Assembly: GCA_034190875.2 (NCBI GenBank)
Contig: CM067358.1
Location: 49,062,113-49,126,112, forward strand
Length of the DNA stretch: 64,000 bases
Reading direction: 5' to 3'
DNA from: Urechis unicinctus
Taxonomy: Eukaryota; Annelida; Polychaeta; Xenopneusta; Urechidae
Shown here: one piece after another, positions 9,403 to 20,699 of the stretch
Layout of the letters: each line of letters begins with the position of its first letter
Numbering within the stretch: the stretch's first letter is position 1
Notes under the pieces: model-generated
Database searches by the model: none
What the model saw: only the letters and a program-made list of their open reading frames with translations
What the model was told of the DNA's origin: nothing
Translations under genes and position numbers: made by a program

Positions 9403-12239
9403 GTGACTTGGGCATTACGAGTTGCATCTATTATCAAGACAACATTGTTGTTTGTTTTTTCGTATCGCTATTTGCTTCTTGTTAATAAATAACAACTTGC
9501 TTATTGGCAAGGTGACAGCGCCAAAACGTTTCTGTGGATTAAAAAACCTTGTCTTTGTTTTTCACATTTAATTAGGATAATTACCATCACCTCATGTCTA
9601 GAGTGCCATCTATTGTGGCTGACCTAGAATGGACAATAAGTACTCACGATACGTTGTGTAGCTACCAACAAGCATAAATTATCTTACAAGAGCAGCCATC
9701 TTGATGAATTATGTGTTAGACCCAACTATGGCAATGCTCATATGAATCATGTTAAATTATTGATCAGGTGTCACAAGGTTTCGTTGTTCATTTTGATGAA
9801 AGCAGGCTAACCACAGGGCAATCAAATATAAAGAAGAATTATTAGAGCTGCTATCAACTTCTACGTGTGCGATACGTTTATTATATTGATTGAAATGCAA
9901 TCGTTGGAATCGGAGAATGCGGGTAGCCACACATCGGCCGACTGCAATATGCACTGGACGTGCATGTTGATGCATGGCGTGGAGTTTTGTCTAAAACAAA
10001 TTGCGCAGGCTGAGTCGTACATCATATGAATGCTATACATTCCACCTGTAAGTAGTCGTAGTACGTCACTAACGATTTTCTCCAACTCTCCGCCCCAGTA
10101 ATGTATATGGCTACACATACAATGCGTTGACCATTTCACCTAAAGACAGATGATTTTATTACCGTCACGTACTTGCAAAATATCAGGCATTCATGTGATG
10201 TTTCGCTCACCTCAAACCTCACCTATAATAAAATGCAAATTTGGTCACACTTATATTCTCCTCTCAATATTACCTTCACTATGCAGCATCGACAGCGCAA
10301 TTGTATCTTTGTGTGAGCTCTAAAGACAAATGAACCAGCTCACACTAGATAATAGGGACCAATAGGTCAAAAGCGCCTATATATATTTTGTAATTTGCAG
10401 TTGATAGATGTTAAGAATATCGGCATAATTAATGCTTTGCTACACTTAATTCCATTGGTTACCCCGTTACCACAGACATCAATCCATGCTTTGAAGCAGA
10501 AAACTGTTCCACAGTCAGCGGCTTCGTTTCATTCATAATAAGTGCTTATTAGCAAGCCACGTGGAACCAAACTCTGTATTGCCAGTTTTATGGGGGAAGA
10601 CCAGGGCTCAGCCGGTGCAGCACATTCATTAATGTCCGCTATCTATGAAGGGCAAATTGATTTACGAGCATGAAAGGTTAAATGTGATTATCTTTGCGTA
10701 CTGCATTATTGATGGTATAGGATCGCACCAAAAACTCAATATACGACTTTTTTGACGTATTTGTCCTATAGAACCTCAAGAATGGTGATGGTATTTATGC
10801 GTGGACGACTGAAGCAGCCTATGTTTTGGCCCTAATCAGTGGTTGCATTCCAGTCACGACTATAACCTTTGGTTACGGTCTTCATGCATGAATGTCACTG
10901 CCATCATAGACCAACTTTGATAAAATATTCAATGTATCGTCGCTTTCCGGATCACATGATCTAGAATGGTGCGGCTAGGCGTTGGTCAATTATTCAACAT
11001 TAAACACGTTTCAGGAGGACTGCAACCTTATAATTAATGTGATCACATGTGAGTAAATAGATTAATGATCCAACGCAAAATAACGGTATGGATGCTGATG
11101 TGTTTTGCAATGTGGTTGAATTGATGGATATCTGTTGTATATCATGCAGGGTATAAGACGACTTGTGCGTGCATCAAATTATACCACTACTATAGATGCT
11201 GCGCAAAATGCGTCCTGTATCGTATGTTTGAATTAGCAGATGTTCATTGATACTACTAATTGGGAATAGAAAAGTACGTGTCATATAGCTTGTGGAAAGA
11301 ATCACGCTAGGCTCATAACTTAATAATTAAAATATAACGTTCCTATTTGTTTTCCTACGTGTCTTTGAAAGGGAATCTTAAACGTTTGAACTCGATTTTG
11401 CAAGACTGGTTTTTGATACTACTTGTAATACATATCTCTATTAAATTTGCTTGTCACCATCGTCGTGTTTGCATATGTACGTTTTTCAATGCCAACCTTC
11501 TCTACACTGGCAACCATACAGGCCGCTATGAACGTTGTTTGGACGTAACAGGATTGCAGCACAATTCACTTTGTACACGGCTGATAACGCCGGCGGCTGA
11601 ATCATTGTCGTCATTCAGGATTTTACTGTAATCTTGCTGCCTTATCTAATACCCAAAGTTATGGCTGGTGCCGTGCGTAAAAATGGGATAGGGAATACCG
11701 AGGATTTAAGGGTATCTATTTTGAACTTAAAATGAACAACCACCTGTACAAATCCTTGCTAAAACTAGCACGGAGGATCAATGCTCAATAAAGCAAGCAC
11801 ACTAACTGGTGCCCATTGGCATATGTTATCACACACTCTTGGTCTAATCATGCCAGGTGAAAAGAAATATAACTAAATATAGTACTCTGAGTGAAAGCAC
11901 ATATGTATCGCTATGTAATACATTATGATGTCACATAAACGGCAAAAACACATGTTCTCTTTTAGAGCCAAATATAGTAACAACCAATAGGTCGATAGGT
12001 TGCGATTGACATTCGATTGCACATTGATGGAAAGAATACTCTTGTGCGTTTAGTTACTTTGTCACAATAGCTAATTGAACTGGTAACCATAATATCAAAT
12101 ATACAATCAATCACTTATATAAATTCCCTCGTGCACGAAGTTCATTGGGCGGAAAGTGAGAGCCCAGAAACACTTGAACGTGTGTTTAAGCAAACAGCAT
12201 ATTTCCTAATATATCGGTATTTCTTTTGTTGATGAAACG
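9403..12239. other. Spacer of unit A, mostly absent from unit B
   Basis: Nothing recognisable. The part at 9403-9960 aligns with 19898-20430. The part at about 9990-12240 has no counterpart in copy B, which jumps from about 20435 straight to the homologue of 12253. Two minus-strand frames (9975-9757, 10139-9861) and one plus frame (11347-11631) are open but match nothing I know. They lie in the A-specific part or are not conserved. Confidence 0.4.
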
Positions 12240-12252
12240 TTATTTAATCACT

Positions 12253-12500
12253 GTTTAGTAGCACTGACACAGGTGTGATTGACTGTTACGTTTTGAAACA
12301 TATTGGAATAGTTAAAGCGTGACTGCAACGAATGACAAAGGAGCTATCGTACCTCTCCATCCTAGTTCAAGCACTGTTTTACCACACATCAACATGTATA
12401 ATGTCTTCATGATATAAACTTAGCGTTTCTTGGATCACCATACTCGGCATATTTGATTAATGCATTCAAATACTTGCATATAAATATTTGGTTTTATTCT
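12253..12500. repeat. Segment duplicated at 20450-20690
   Basis: TTTAGTAGCAC followed by GTTACGTTTTGAAACATAT and GCGTGACTGCAACGAATGAC recurs at 20450-20690 with about 90% identity. It marks the far end of the A/B unit homology. No coding potential is seen. Confidence 0.7.
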
Positions 12501-12648
12501 ATAATTCCACAAGAACTGCCAGAAACGCCGTTTTACTAAAGGCAAACCCAGGGTTCTTGATTGGTGTTATTATATGCTAACATTACTAGTGATAATATTA
12601 TCATAATAGTTATTAATGAATAATGACAACATCACTGCATAAACAAAA

Positions 12649-12870
12649 TCAAACTCTGGTGCATGTTCCATCGAATAATATGACAACCATCTGAACAATA
12701 TCTAAAACCTGGACCAGATCTCTATGTCCAAAGTTTAATTTGGAAGAATACGAACGCATAATGATCAGAGTAAGAGTACCACACAGAGAGAAGCAGTACT
12801 CATGGGATGGTTGCGAGCTACTTCCCAAATCAACTGAGGTGATGAATATTCTTTCAATCAGCAGTCCCAT
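12649..12870 (-). pseudogene. iGluR-like TM3 relic
   Basis: A minus-strand frame of 73 codons with SSSQPSHEY, then LTLIIMRSYSSKL. This resembles the stretch from the pore loop to TM3 of glutamate receptors (FFTLIIISSYTANL). Homologous DNA at 28260-28400 has a stop at the same place, and at 43460-43580 the frame reads YSYTCN instead. Three diverged copies retaining an SY after a Leu/Ile-rich helix support a shared coding origin. The pore loop is missing, so this is most likely a relic. Confidence 0.3.
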
Positions 12871-13365
12871 TATATGTACGTATGTGTCAGATATGTCTGT
12901 TATATATGCAAAGCATTAAACTTCAATTGCAAACATCTATGAAACACTGATTAAAAAAACATACCACAACGACAGAGAAAAATATGCAGATATGAAACAC
13001 AAATGATATACCAAACGAGCCTATATATGACGAAAACCTAACTCCAACAGATACCACATCACTGTCTGATGCAACAGAACCACATGACACTAGGACACCA
13101 TAGGCTTATTCCTGCACCACAACCATATTCAAACACAGAGCAATAGAAACAGCCCTATTGTAGAACGAGTCAACCTGCAGTGACGACAAGGTACAGTTTT
13201 GCAACGGTCGAACGATAATTGTTCACTTCTACCATTCCATTAATCAAAACATGTAAGAAAGAGACCGCTTGACACTGAAATTAAGGTCCAGTCTAGACTT
13301 CCAGCAGAAGCTTTTCGTGTGACGAGGTCGCTAGATAGTCTCCTTGGTGTTTCTCCCCATCGGCA

Positions 13366-13445
13366 GTTTGGCCCGACACCAGTTCGACCCGTCACCTGTT
13401 CAGCCCGTCCCCCGTTCGGCCTGTCACTCGTTCGGCCCCTCAGCT
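13366..13445 (+). repeat. GC-rich 16-bp minisatellite, five units
   Basis: Five head-to-tail units of 16 bp with consensus near GTTCGGCCCGTCACCT occupy 13366-13445. They are clearly more GC-rich than the surroundings. The array lies inside frames that are open on both strands (13319-13558 plus, 13539-13240 minus), which I take as a side effect of the stop-poor repeat. No copy is seen in unit B. Confidence 0.8.
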
Positions 13446-13559
13446 GTTTTGCATTACAGTGTTCGGAATTGTGGGTGGCTACTATTTCATCTGTGACCAC
13501 CCAGATGATTGATTCAACATTCTGCTGCAAAACGTGCATTTACCTCTTACGTATTTAAG

Positions 13560-14189
13560 CGTTCACTTGTCGACTTCATGCAACACTGGAATACCGTCCT
13601 CGTGGCAATTAAAATCATGAGTACTTGCGTCAGACTTGTTGGCTTTCATTTATATTAGCATACATTAACGGTGAAATGTCCTAGAATTATTAAACAAAAC
13701 TGACTCGCATATTATTCATTGCCAGGTTTCCTTTGCATCACATATCGCCATGCCTTATTTCACAAAGCATCAAATTCATCATATATAATATACATTTATC
13801 GAATAATCCATTATTTCACTTCCAGCTTGCCCCAGTATGTTGAATTCTACTTTCTTCATATCCGTCAGTACATGTATATAGTGGCAATGTGCCACCTTTG
13901 ACCGAGTTCTGGCTGTGCTGTGCACTGTTTGCAGTCACATAAGGTAATGACACAATAGCATCACGTCCTTGAATCGTCATCAGCATCAAGTATTGGCATA
14001 AATTATATTGAACATCACATAAGTTATTTATCGCATATTTGCAACGTACACATCTAGTTTGCAAATGCTCCTCGTTTTGCCCACTTGTTGATCCATGAAG
14101 CTACAATGCGATGGAAATATCCTACATTGGCATACTGTCGTGCCGTTTGTCCTGTTTGCTTCGTATTCACAATGTGCATGGTTATAATA
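13560..14189. other. Spacer before promoter B
   Basis: No gene recognised. Two short overlapping frames (13719-13901 plus, 14064-13816 minus) lack motifs. The block ends where homology to the A promoter begins. Confidence 0.4.
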
Positions 14190-14412
14190 CTACATAAGCA
14201 GGTTGCGCGACAATAACTGCATTCGCGTATATTCTCATCTTGCCTATGGTTAACTTAAGTCACACTTGGGCAAACACAGAGTGGGTGTCGATTTATGACA
14301 AACCACCCATTGATATGGCTACGAGGTTCCAGCGCTTCGTTCAGAACACACAATATTCTTGTTGACCTGCAGCTGATCCAATGCACGAAAGCGAAGCAGC
14401 AGATGGTCCATC
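14190..14412 (+). promoter_or_regulatory. Promoter-like region of gene B, CRE lost
   Basis: Homologous to 2790-3046, with the same ACAATAACTGCATTCGCGTA and CACTTGGGCAAACACAGAG blocks. The CRE octamer of copy A reads TTAAGTCA here (about 14254-14262). A 13-bp piece around the ATATGCAAAAG of copy A is missing. The element CTACATAAGCAG at about 14192 recurs at 62429 in the third promoter copy, which argues that the block is old and was co-duplicated with its genes. Confidence 0.45.
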
Positions 14413-14847
14413 ATGAGGGAATTGAGAATTGCTCTACTTGTGTTTGGCTGTCTGCTTTTGAAGGCCATTAGTGTGGGTAAGTTGTCTTTAATAAAGTATG
14501 TCTACATAGTATTGAAATGGTAGAGCCAACATGGATATTCAAATTAATGAAAAATTCAATTGTTTATTTCAGTGCGCCGGTGATGTAGGCAATGCTGTCC
14601 GGACTACATTGCCTAGATACGGCACTATCTCATGTGATCGATTGTTGTCATTTTCATTTTAATTCCGGGATACATCATCGTAACCATGATGTTTACTTAG
14701 TAAACGTTAATAACTAAAATACAAAGCTTGATGTATCTCACAGTAATGTTTCTTAAGGGGATCAAATATTTAAGACCACATTATGGAATCTTCACAATAA
14801 TGGTCATAGCTTATTATCCTCACATCCTGAAGTATTGAATGTTGCAA

Positions 14848-15345
14848 GTGCACAGTGCCCCAATTCCTCATGGCATCGCTTCCACGAATCATGCTATTTA
14901 CTTTCACAGTCGACCGCCAACCACGAGAACGCCCTACAGACCTGCGCAAACATGTCCGCCAACCTGACAAGCATTCATGCAATGTTTGCGAATGATTTCG
15001 TGCTTTTCCTGTAGGTAGATTGACATGCCAATCCGCATTGCCTAGATAAGGGCACATTCTTTCTATTGATATAACCTCTATCACTTGCCAATTACAGGAT
15101 AAATTCAAACAATGCGATGGATACGTGGATAGGCCTTCATCATTCGTCACCCTGCGCATCATGTTCAGCCACTGTGGCAAGAACTGGATGGTCATGGCAC
15201 GATGGGTCGCCCTACGACTTTGAGAATTGGGACAATCTGGAGCCAAACAAAGGCTATTCTTGTGTCCGAATGAAAACATCTAAAGGGGCTTGGGCCGACC
15301 GAAATTGCGATGTAATGTTTCAGTTTGTCTGTTCTATGGAATTAG
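14848..15345 (+). other. CTLD exons of copy B
   Basis: Exon 2 is identical to copy A over nearly all its length but has one C fewer at its end, giving CT/GTAGGT in phase 2. This joins in frame to exon 3 and yields FVLFL-INSNN before WIGLHH, the expected CTLD order. The CTLD keeps EPN (LEPNKGYSCVRM) and WAD. Because the original acceptor is mutated, an upstream AG at 14831-14832 is the nearest site that would restore the frame, adding VLNVAS before AQC. Whether it is used cannot be told from DNA. Confidence 0.8.
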
Positions 15346-15463
15346 GTAATAATTTGTGCGTAACTCAACGTGTTGTTTCAGTTATATCAATATAAGCACA
15401 GCGTAGTGAATCATCTTAAATAACATGAAGATGTGTGACAGAATCAATGCCTAATTGATACAG

Positions 15464-16699
15464 ATTTAGCCAGCGTCACCACAGTGTCACTATGGACCTA
15501 CTCGGCCTCAGCGGGGACGTTTGTTTTCACGACAAAACAAGACCATACCAGCCAAGCAATACCGGTCACGCATCCAGAACATACCACTACCAGTGACTAG
15601 ATGTTTGTTTCCACGACAATACAAGACTACACAAGTAAGACATTGTCGGTCACACCCCCCGACAATACTACAACCACTCTGCAAACTGACAACTGTTCTC
15701 AATTAATCCCAGTAAACCGCAAGGTATAAGTATGCTCCATTATATTGAATACATGATTAGGTACGGCAAGCGATCCGTTCATATTCCCTCTGTACAATCT
15801 GTCATTGATTATGATCCGTGCTGCTGAAAGTGTATTTCAATTTAACATTAGAAAGGGGTATGCACATATGTAGAACGGAAACCAAGGATTGCATATTTCT
15901 CATTCGGTTCAATATTTTAAAATGTTATCGACGCCCATATCAGATACGCTAAGTACTGGCATGTTACGCTATTTATAGCTATGTCACTGTTGTGTAGAGC
16001 TGTTGTCTTGGGGGTCCTGGATGGGATGGAGTGAATGCAGCTCACCATGCGATGGCGGCTACCAGTTCAACTTCAAGCTCTGTTGTCATGGCGATACAAA
16101 TCATTGCTCATCGTCTCTCACCACCAGAAATATCACAATATGTAAGTTGTTTATTCGACCCACTGTAAAGAGGGGCATACACAGAACAGTAGCTATATTG
16201 ATTGCTTTAGTGATTCCAAAAACGTAATTGATTGTACTTGTGATACCGCAAATATTACTGATTGCAAGAATGTGTCTCAAAAACTGCAGGACATATACTG
16301 CTCTTATTGTAAACTGTTTTTTTCAAACTGCGGTTTTATGAATAAGGTGTTTGAAGCAAACCAGATAACATAAAATATTGCTTTATGTTATTGGTAAGTG
16401 ATAGATATTTAGTTGCATTTAAATACGCCAATTGAATCATATGTTTTGCATAATCAAACCCATTGGAATTATATAAATGTATTGCAGGGTACTCAAAAAA
16501 TGGAAGCCATGCAATAAGCGGTTATGCCCAGTAAATGGAGAGTGGGGAACCTGGCAGGATTGAGGAGTTTGCTCATCCCCGTGTGGTAGATGCACGCGAC
16601 GGCGCACACGCTACTGCTCCGGACCCCAATATGGTGCGATTCCATGCGATGGAAGAGCTGAACAATCTGAGACCTGTATCATTGATGAATGTGCAAAAG
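15464..16699 (+). pseudogene. Stalk and TSP1 exons of copy B with stops
   Basis: Stalk exon 15464-15723 is 260 bp against 279 in A. The missing 19 bases lie between CTC microhomologies, suggesting replication or repair slippage. Its TAG falls between the two 28-residue repeat units. TSP1 exon 15998-16141 is intact (WGWSECSSPCDGGY). Exon 16488-16699 is one base short in the A-run near its start and has an in-frame TGA at the second Trp of the WxxW motif. Confidence 0.85.
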
Positions 16700-16783
16700 G
16701 TATCCAACATACCAAACCCTATTTCAAAAATGTATTAACTTGCTAGATAATGATTATGCTCAAAGTCAGCTTTTACGGTTCAG

Positions 16784-16983
16784 ATTCCAAGAGTAATCAG
16801 AAGAAGTCAAAGGCAGAAGCAACGCTAATGCAGTCGGATTACCGCCACTCCGCGAGGACTATTGATGGAGCACTGGTTACTATCCTTCTAATCCTCCTCG
16901 TGTGTATCATTCTCGTCGATATACCAACAATTTATAGACACGTAAGATACGGTTGTGGGTATAGATTAAAACCTTCACTCTGA
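16784..16983 (+). other. TM exon of copy B
   Basis: Homologue of exon 7, 97% or more identical, encoding GGALVT's counterpart DGALVT, ILLILLVCIILV and a tail extended to KPSL because the A stop (TAA) reads TTA here; TGA follows at 16981-16983. The alternative downstream acceptor of copy A is absent. Confidence 0.75.
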
Positions 16984-17174
16984 AGCAGTTAACATTATTG
17001 CTCATTGATTAATCATTACACAGCGCTATATGTGTTTCCACTGCATACTTACATAATCGACCCTGCACACAAGGGGGATCTACAAAGTATTTATTGAGCT
17101 ATGAAAAAATATGATGATTTTATGACGTCTATATAAGTAAGATTTTCATTTGCCCATTATGTCATTGGAACTAT

Positions 17175-17517
17175 TTATATCGAAGATGGAGATGCACAAT
17201 GTATGCTTGTAAATTGCTTGTAACTGCCCAACATTGTCGTGTTTGTTAGCATACTTAATATTGTTATGACAGTGTGTACATCTTGATGGAATTTGTTTGC
17301 AAAAAAATACGATGAGTTGTTGTAGATGACAGCAGCTGCATGACCAGCGCATCGGTTTAACTGATACGTCATGATGGCAATATTTAAATTGATTGCAGAA
17401 CATATAACGGGGATCTCTTCTTTGTATTTTTGTTTGTTCCATACTTGATTCAATATCGACTAAGAAGACGATAGAATCTGTCTCTGATAGCAGAAAGTGC
17501 TGCATTGCAATTGTCAT
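17175..17517 (-). pseudogene. Copy B of the ANF-receptor-like segment
   Basis: Homologous to 6045-6374. The stretch EEIPVICSAINLNIAIMTY to CAGH is kept, but the parts on either side are in different frames. SVIK and DIES belong to the frame of 17517-17146, while the conserved core is in 17453-17175. A frameshift therefore separates them and the copy is decayed. As in A it lies directly 3' of the lectin gene on the other strand. Confidence 0.35.
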
Positions 17518-18124
17518 TCATGTCAGCTTTGTCAGCGCAGTCCTCGTGTATCGGGATATGCTGTGTTGGGTGCAAGTTAGCTGGTACAAACTCAAGTATC
17601 AAAGCTTCCATCATATTATATTAACAATGCGCGTTACAAAAGATGAACAACACAAGGGTATCTATTGATCATAAAAACTGTCACTGTTTCGCTTTTTATG
17701 GTAGGTACATAATCTTAAGCAAATCATGGCAAAAGAGAAACATGTTATTGTTTATGCATATTATGTAATGAGACTCTAAATATGATTTGTCGTTGAAGTT
17801 AGGTCTTACACCGCGATAAATCACGTCCCATGTTTGGTCAAGTTAAAGCTTATTGAGAATGTAGAAAGAAAGTAATTAATCAGTTAATTTCGAGTCCAAA
17901 TGTTTATTCATTGGTTATATGAGCTACTTGACGGAGAGCTAAAGGCAGATTGTGCCATATAATGTTAACCCTTTCAACAAATGTGAACCATCAGCGAACC
18001 ACAAATGGTGCAAATGTTAAATGATGCTGTAGGCGCGTTCATGAATATTAACACGACATACAGGGTTTTTCAATAGCTCAATCGTAAATGGCCACCTGGC
18101 TGTACCGCAGTTATAATGTATCGC

Positions 18125-18664
18125 AGAACGTGTGAATGGTGATTACATTCATGCGAGTGTCATTTATTCATATTACTGTTGTTGGTTGTCTTTGTTAAGT
18201 AATTCAGCAAAGGTTGCATAATCCTTGGTCATCGCCGAAGTCATAGTAGTATTGTAGACCATGTGCCGCCATATTAATGGCTAGTGCGATGGTTTCAAGG
18301 GAACCAACACTAATTGTTCGCCATCCATTAGAGGCTTCAATATAGGCACCCCTTTCGTATTTGCACAAAACGAAATTCAACATTCTGTTTCAAATAAGCA
18401 AATAAACACATTGTCAATATTTGGTACCTGCCGAACAAGGAGATAAACAAGCATTCGAAGCTTGTTAATGCCAAAAGAAATACAATCGAACACACAATCT
18501 GTGTACGACGTGTGGATGGTGATTAAATTCATGCGAGTGTCATTTATTCATATTGCTGTTGTCGGTTGTCTTCGTTAAACAATTCCGCAAAGATTGTATA
18601 ATCCTTGGCAATCACTGAGGACTTGATTGTATTGTAGACCATGTGCCGCCATATTAATGCATAG
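18125..18664 (+). repeat. Local duplication of a 160-bp block in unit B
   Basis: 18125-18285 and 18500-18664 both contain TTCATGCGAGTGTCATTTAT and GTAGACCATGTGCCGCCATATTAATG. They are about 85-90% identical. Unit A has a single copy (about 6886-7035). The second B copy stands exactly where unit A has 7220-8155, so B lost about 0.9 kb and gained this block at the same junction. Confidence 0.75.
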
Positions 18665-19765
18665 AAAATATCTGAACGTGTTTACTGAAACCGAGCATTT
18701 ATTTTCTTACCAAGTTGTATAGATAAAATGATAATGTGAGCTAATTTTTCTTTGGTATCAGAGTTGCAAATCGCATTAACTTTGTATTATCAAGCAGAAA
18801 CGACCGACTCGATATCACACGAGTGCAAAGCATTCTCTCGGCTTCTAATACAAGGAGTTGTATGACCGGCTGTGCAGTTGTTTTGTTCTAATTCATCTTC
18901 AGAGTGACTGAATACACAAATATATACTATGTTAAGCTATGCAATTGAGGACTGATACACATCAATGTTATTTACTTCTTACGCTTAACCACCATTGTTA
19001 TCGGCAATGGATTTTCCCATGTAAAATGCACGCAACACTGTCTTGTCGTACACGCGGCGCAGGTTACGTGCACTATTGTCAATAATTAATTAATGAGCTG
19101 TAGTCCACATTGTATATGGCCCGCCACTTGATCAAACTGTGTTAGGTTATGTGTGCATGCAATGTCGTATGTTTTCATCAATTGAGTGACCCTAATCCAG
19201 TGAGCATAGATTTGTTATCAGAATATTTGAAAACAATTATTTGAGCACTTGAAATGTGCCAGACCGCTTCTGTCGAAAGCAGTGCCAGATGGCTGATGTC
19301 CAATATGATTGGATTTTACGGTGATATTATCAACTGATGTAATTTCCGAATGATAATACACATATGATGAGTCATGAAAACTTCCGATGGTTGCTCTATT
19401 TGGAGCCGATATTTGATCAACTTCCAAGCACGAGTAAGATGCATATGTTTGAAATCGTCTTTTGCAAAGACTGAATAATTTATTACTTTTAAGTTTTACC
19501 GCACTATTTCATGTCAATCATTATGCCTGGGCATAAATATCGCAGTAAAGGATAGGGCTCACATGATAAATAAAACAACGAATTCAATTACATTATCTGG
19601 TTATTCAAGGGGTTTTAGGGCGGTGCGCTGCTGATGTATTGTTGAAGGTATTGTATGCTTTATAAGATATGTATATAGTTATACATCACCTTCCTCAGTA
19701 CATCAACAGCTATATTTCCCAATCAAAGTTATTTGCGGCCTCAGACTCATACTAATGGATCTTAA
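18665..19765. other. Spacer of unit B
   Basis: Aligns with 8162-9300 of unit A. The minus-strand frame at 19427-19218 is out of register with the S2-like frame of A, so no coding conservation is seen. Confidence 0.4.
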
Positions 19766-19897
19766 CTATCTGCTTGTATCAGTCCTGCACGAGCGATATG
19801 AAGAATCCAGAACCATAACTACCCATGAGCAAGGATTCACATTGGTTTGGTCCGTACGGGGCCCGTAGACAGCCCTTAGACAGTCCGTAAGTCTCAT
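19766..19897 (-). pseudogene. Copy B of the iGluR-like pore/TM3 segment
   Basis: Starts at an ATG homologous to that of the 9402-9193 frame and keeps CLRAVYGPRTDQ, then VVMVLDSSY, and stops at TAG after 43 codons. The Asn of the SY-x-x-N signature is displaced. Degraded relative to A. Confidence 0.33.
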
Positions 19898-20699
19898 GTG
19901 ACTTAGGCATTACGAGTTGCGTATATTATTAAGACAACATTGTTGATTGTTTTTCCGTATCGCTATTTGCTTCTGGTTAATAAAGTACAACTTGCAGATT
20001 GCCAAGTTAATGACGAGAGTGTGACTGGTAAGGGGACAGCACCAAAACAATTCCGTTGATTAAAAAACCTTGTCTTGTGTTGTTCACATTTAATTAGGAT
20101 AATTTCCATCACCTCATGTTTAAAGTGCCATCTATTTTGATTGACCTAGAATGGATAATAAGTACTCATGATACGTTGTGTAGCTACCAACAAGCATAAA
20201 TTACCTTTAAAGAGCACCTTTCGTGATGAATTATGTGTTAGACCCAACTATGGCAATGCTCATATGAATCATGTTAAATTATTGATCTGGTGTCACAAGG
20301 TTTCATTGTTCATTTTGATGAAAGTAGGCTAACCATAAGGCAATCAAATATAAAGAAGAATTATTAGAGCTGCTAGCCACTTCTACATGTGCGATACGTG
20401 TATTATATAGATTCATTAGATGTGCATGTTGATGCATGGTCTTTTGTCTGTTTAGTAGCACAGACGCAGGTATGATTGAGTGTTACGTTTTGAAACATAT
20501 AGTTAAAGCGTGACTGCAACGAATGACAAAGGAGCTATCGTACCTCTCTATCCTAGTTTAAGCACTGTCACCCATCAACATGTTTAGTACGCATTTTGCT
20601 ATTGTAAGGTCGCTTTCAGCTTAGCAAACTAAGTTTCTATGATCACCAAACTCGGCATATTTTGATAATGCATTCAAATATTTAGGTTAATCGTGTTAT

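Larger units (their letters stand above)
14413..16983 (+). pseudogene. Lectin-TSP1 receptor copy B, multiply disabled
   Basis: Exon-for-exon copy of gene A: leader 14413-14476, CTLD 14848-15010 and 15098-15345, stalk 15464-15723, TSP1 15998-16141 and 16488-16699, TM from about 16784. Five changes are disabling or damaging. The exon-2 acceptor CAG/G is CAAG, which shifts the AG by one base. The stalk has CAG to TAG at 15598-15600 and a 19-base deletion at about 15697. A 1-base contraction of an A run at 16494-16500 shifts the frame at the start of exon 6. TGG to TGA falls at 16561-16563. In contrast, the exon 2/3 junction keeps the correct phase and TSP1-2 keeps the CSSPCG cysteine, both lost in A. 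Exons are about 94-99% identical to A. Transcription is possible, but a full receptor cannot be made. Confidence 0.9.

Noticed and set aside
13240-13539. A 99-codon minus-strand frame
   Set aside because: It owes its openness to the GC-rich 16-bp minisatellite, and the opposite strand is open as well.
14770-15279. A 169-codon minus-strand frame over the lectin exons, and its counterparts at 3790-3455 and 3998-3726
   Set aside because: It is antisense to the CTLD exons, which have strong domain and splice evidence on the plus strand.
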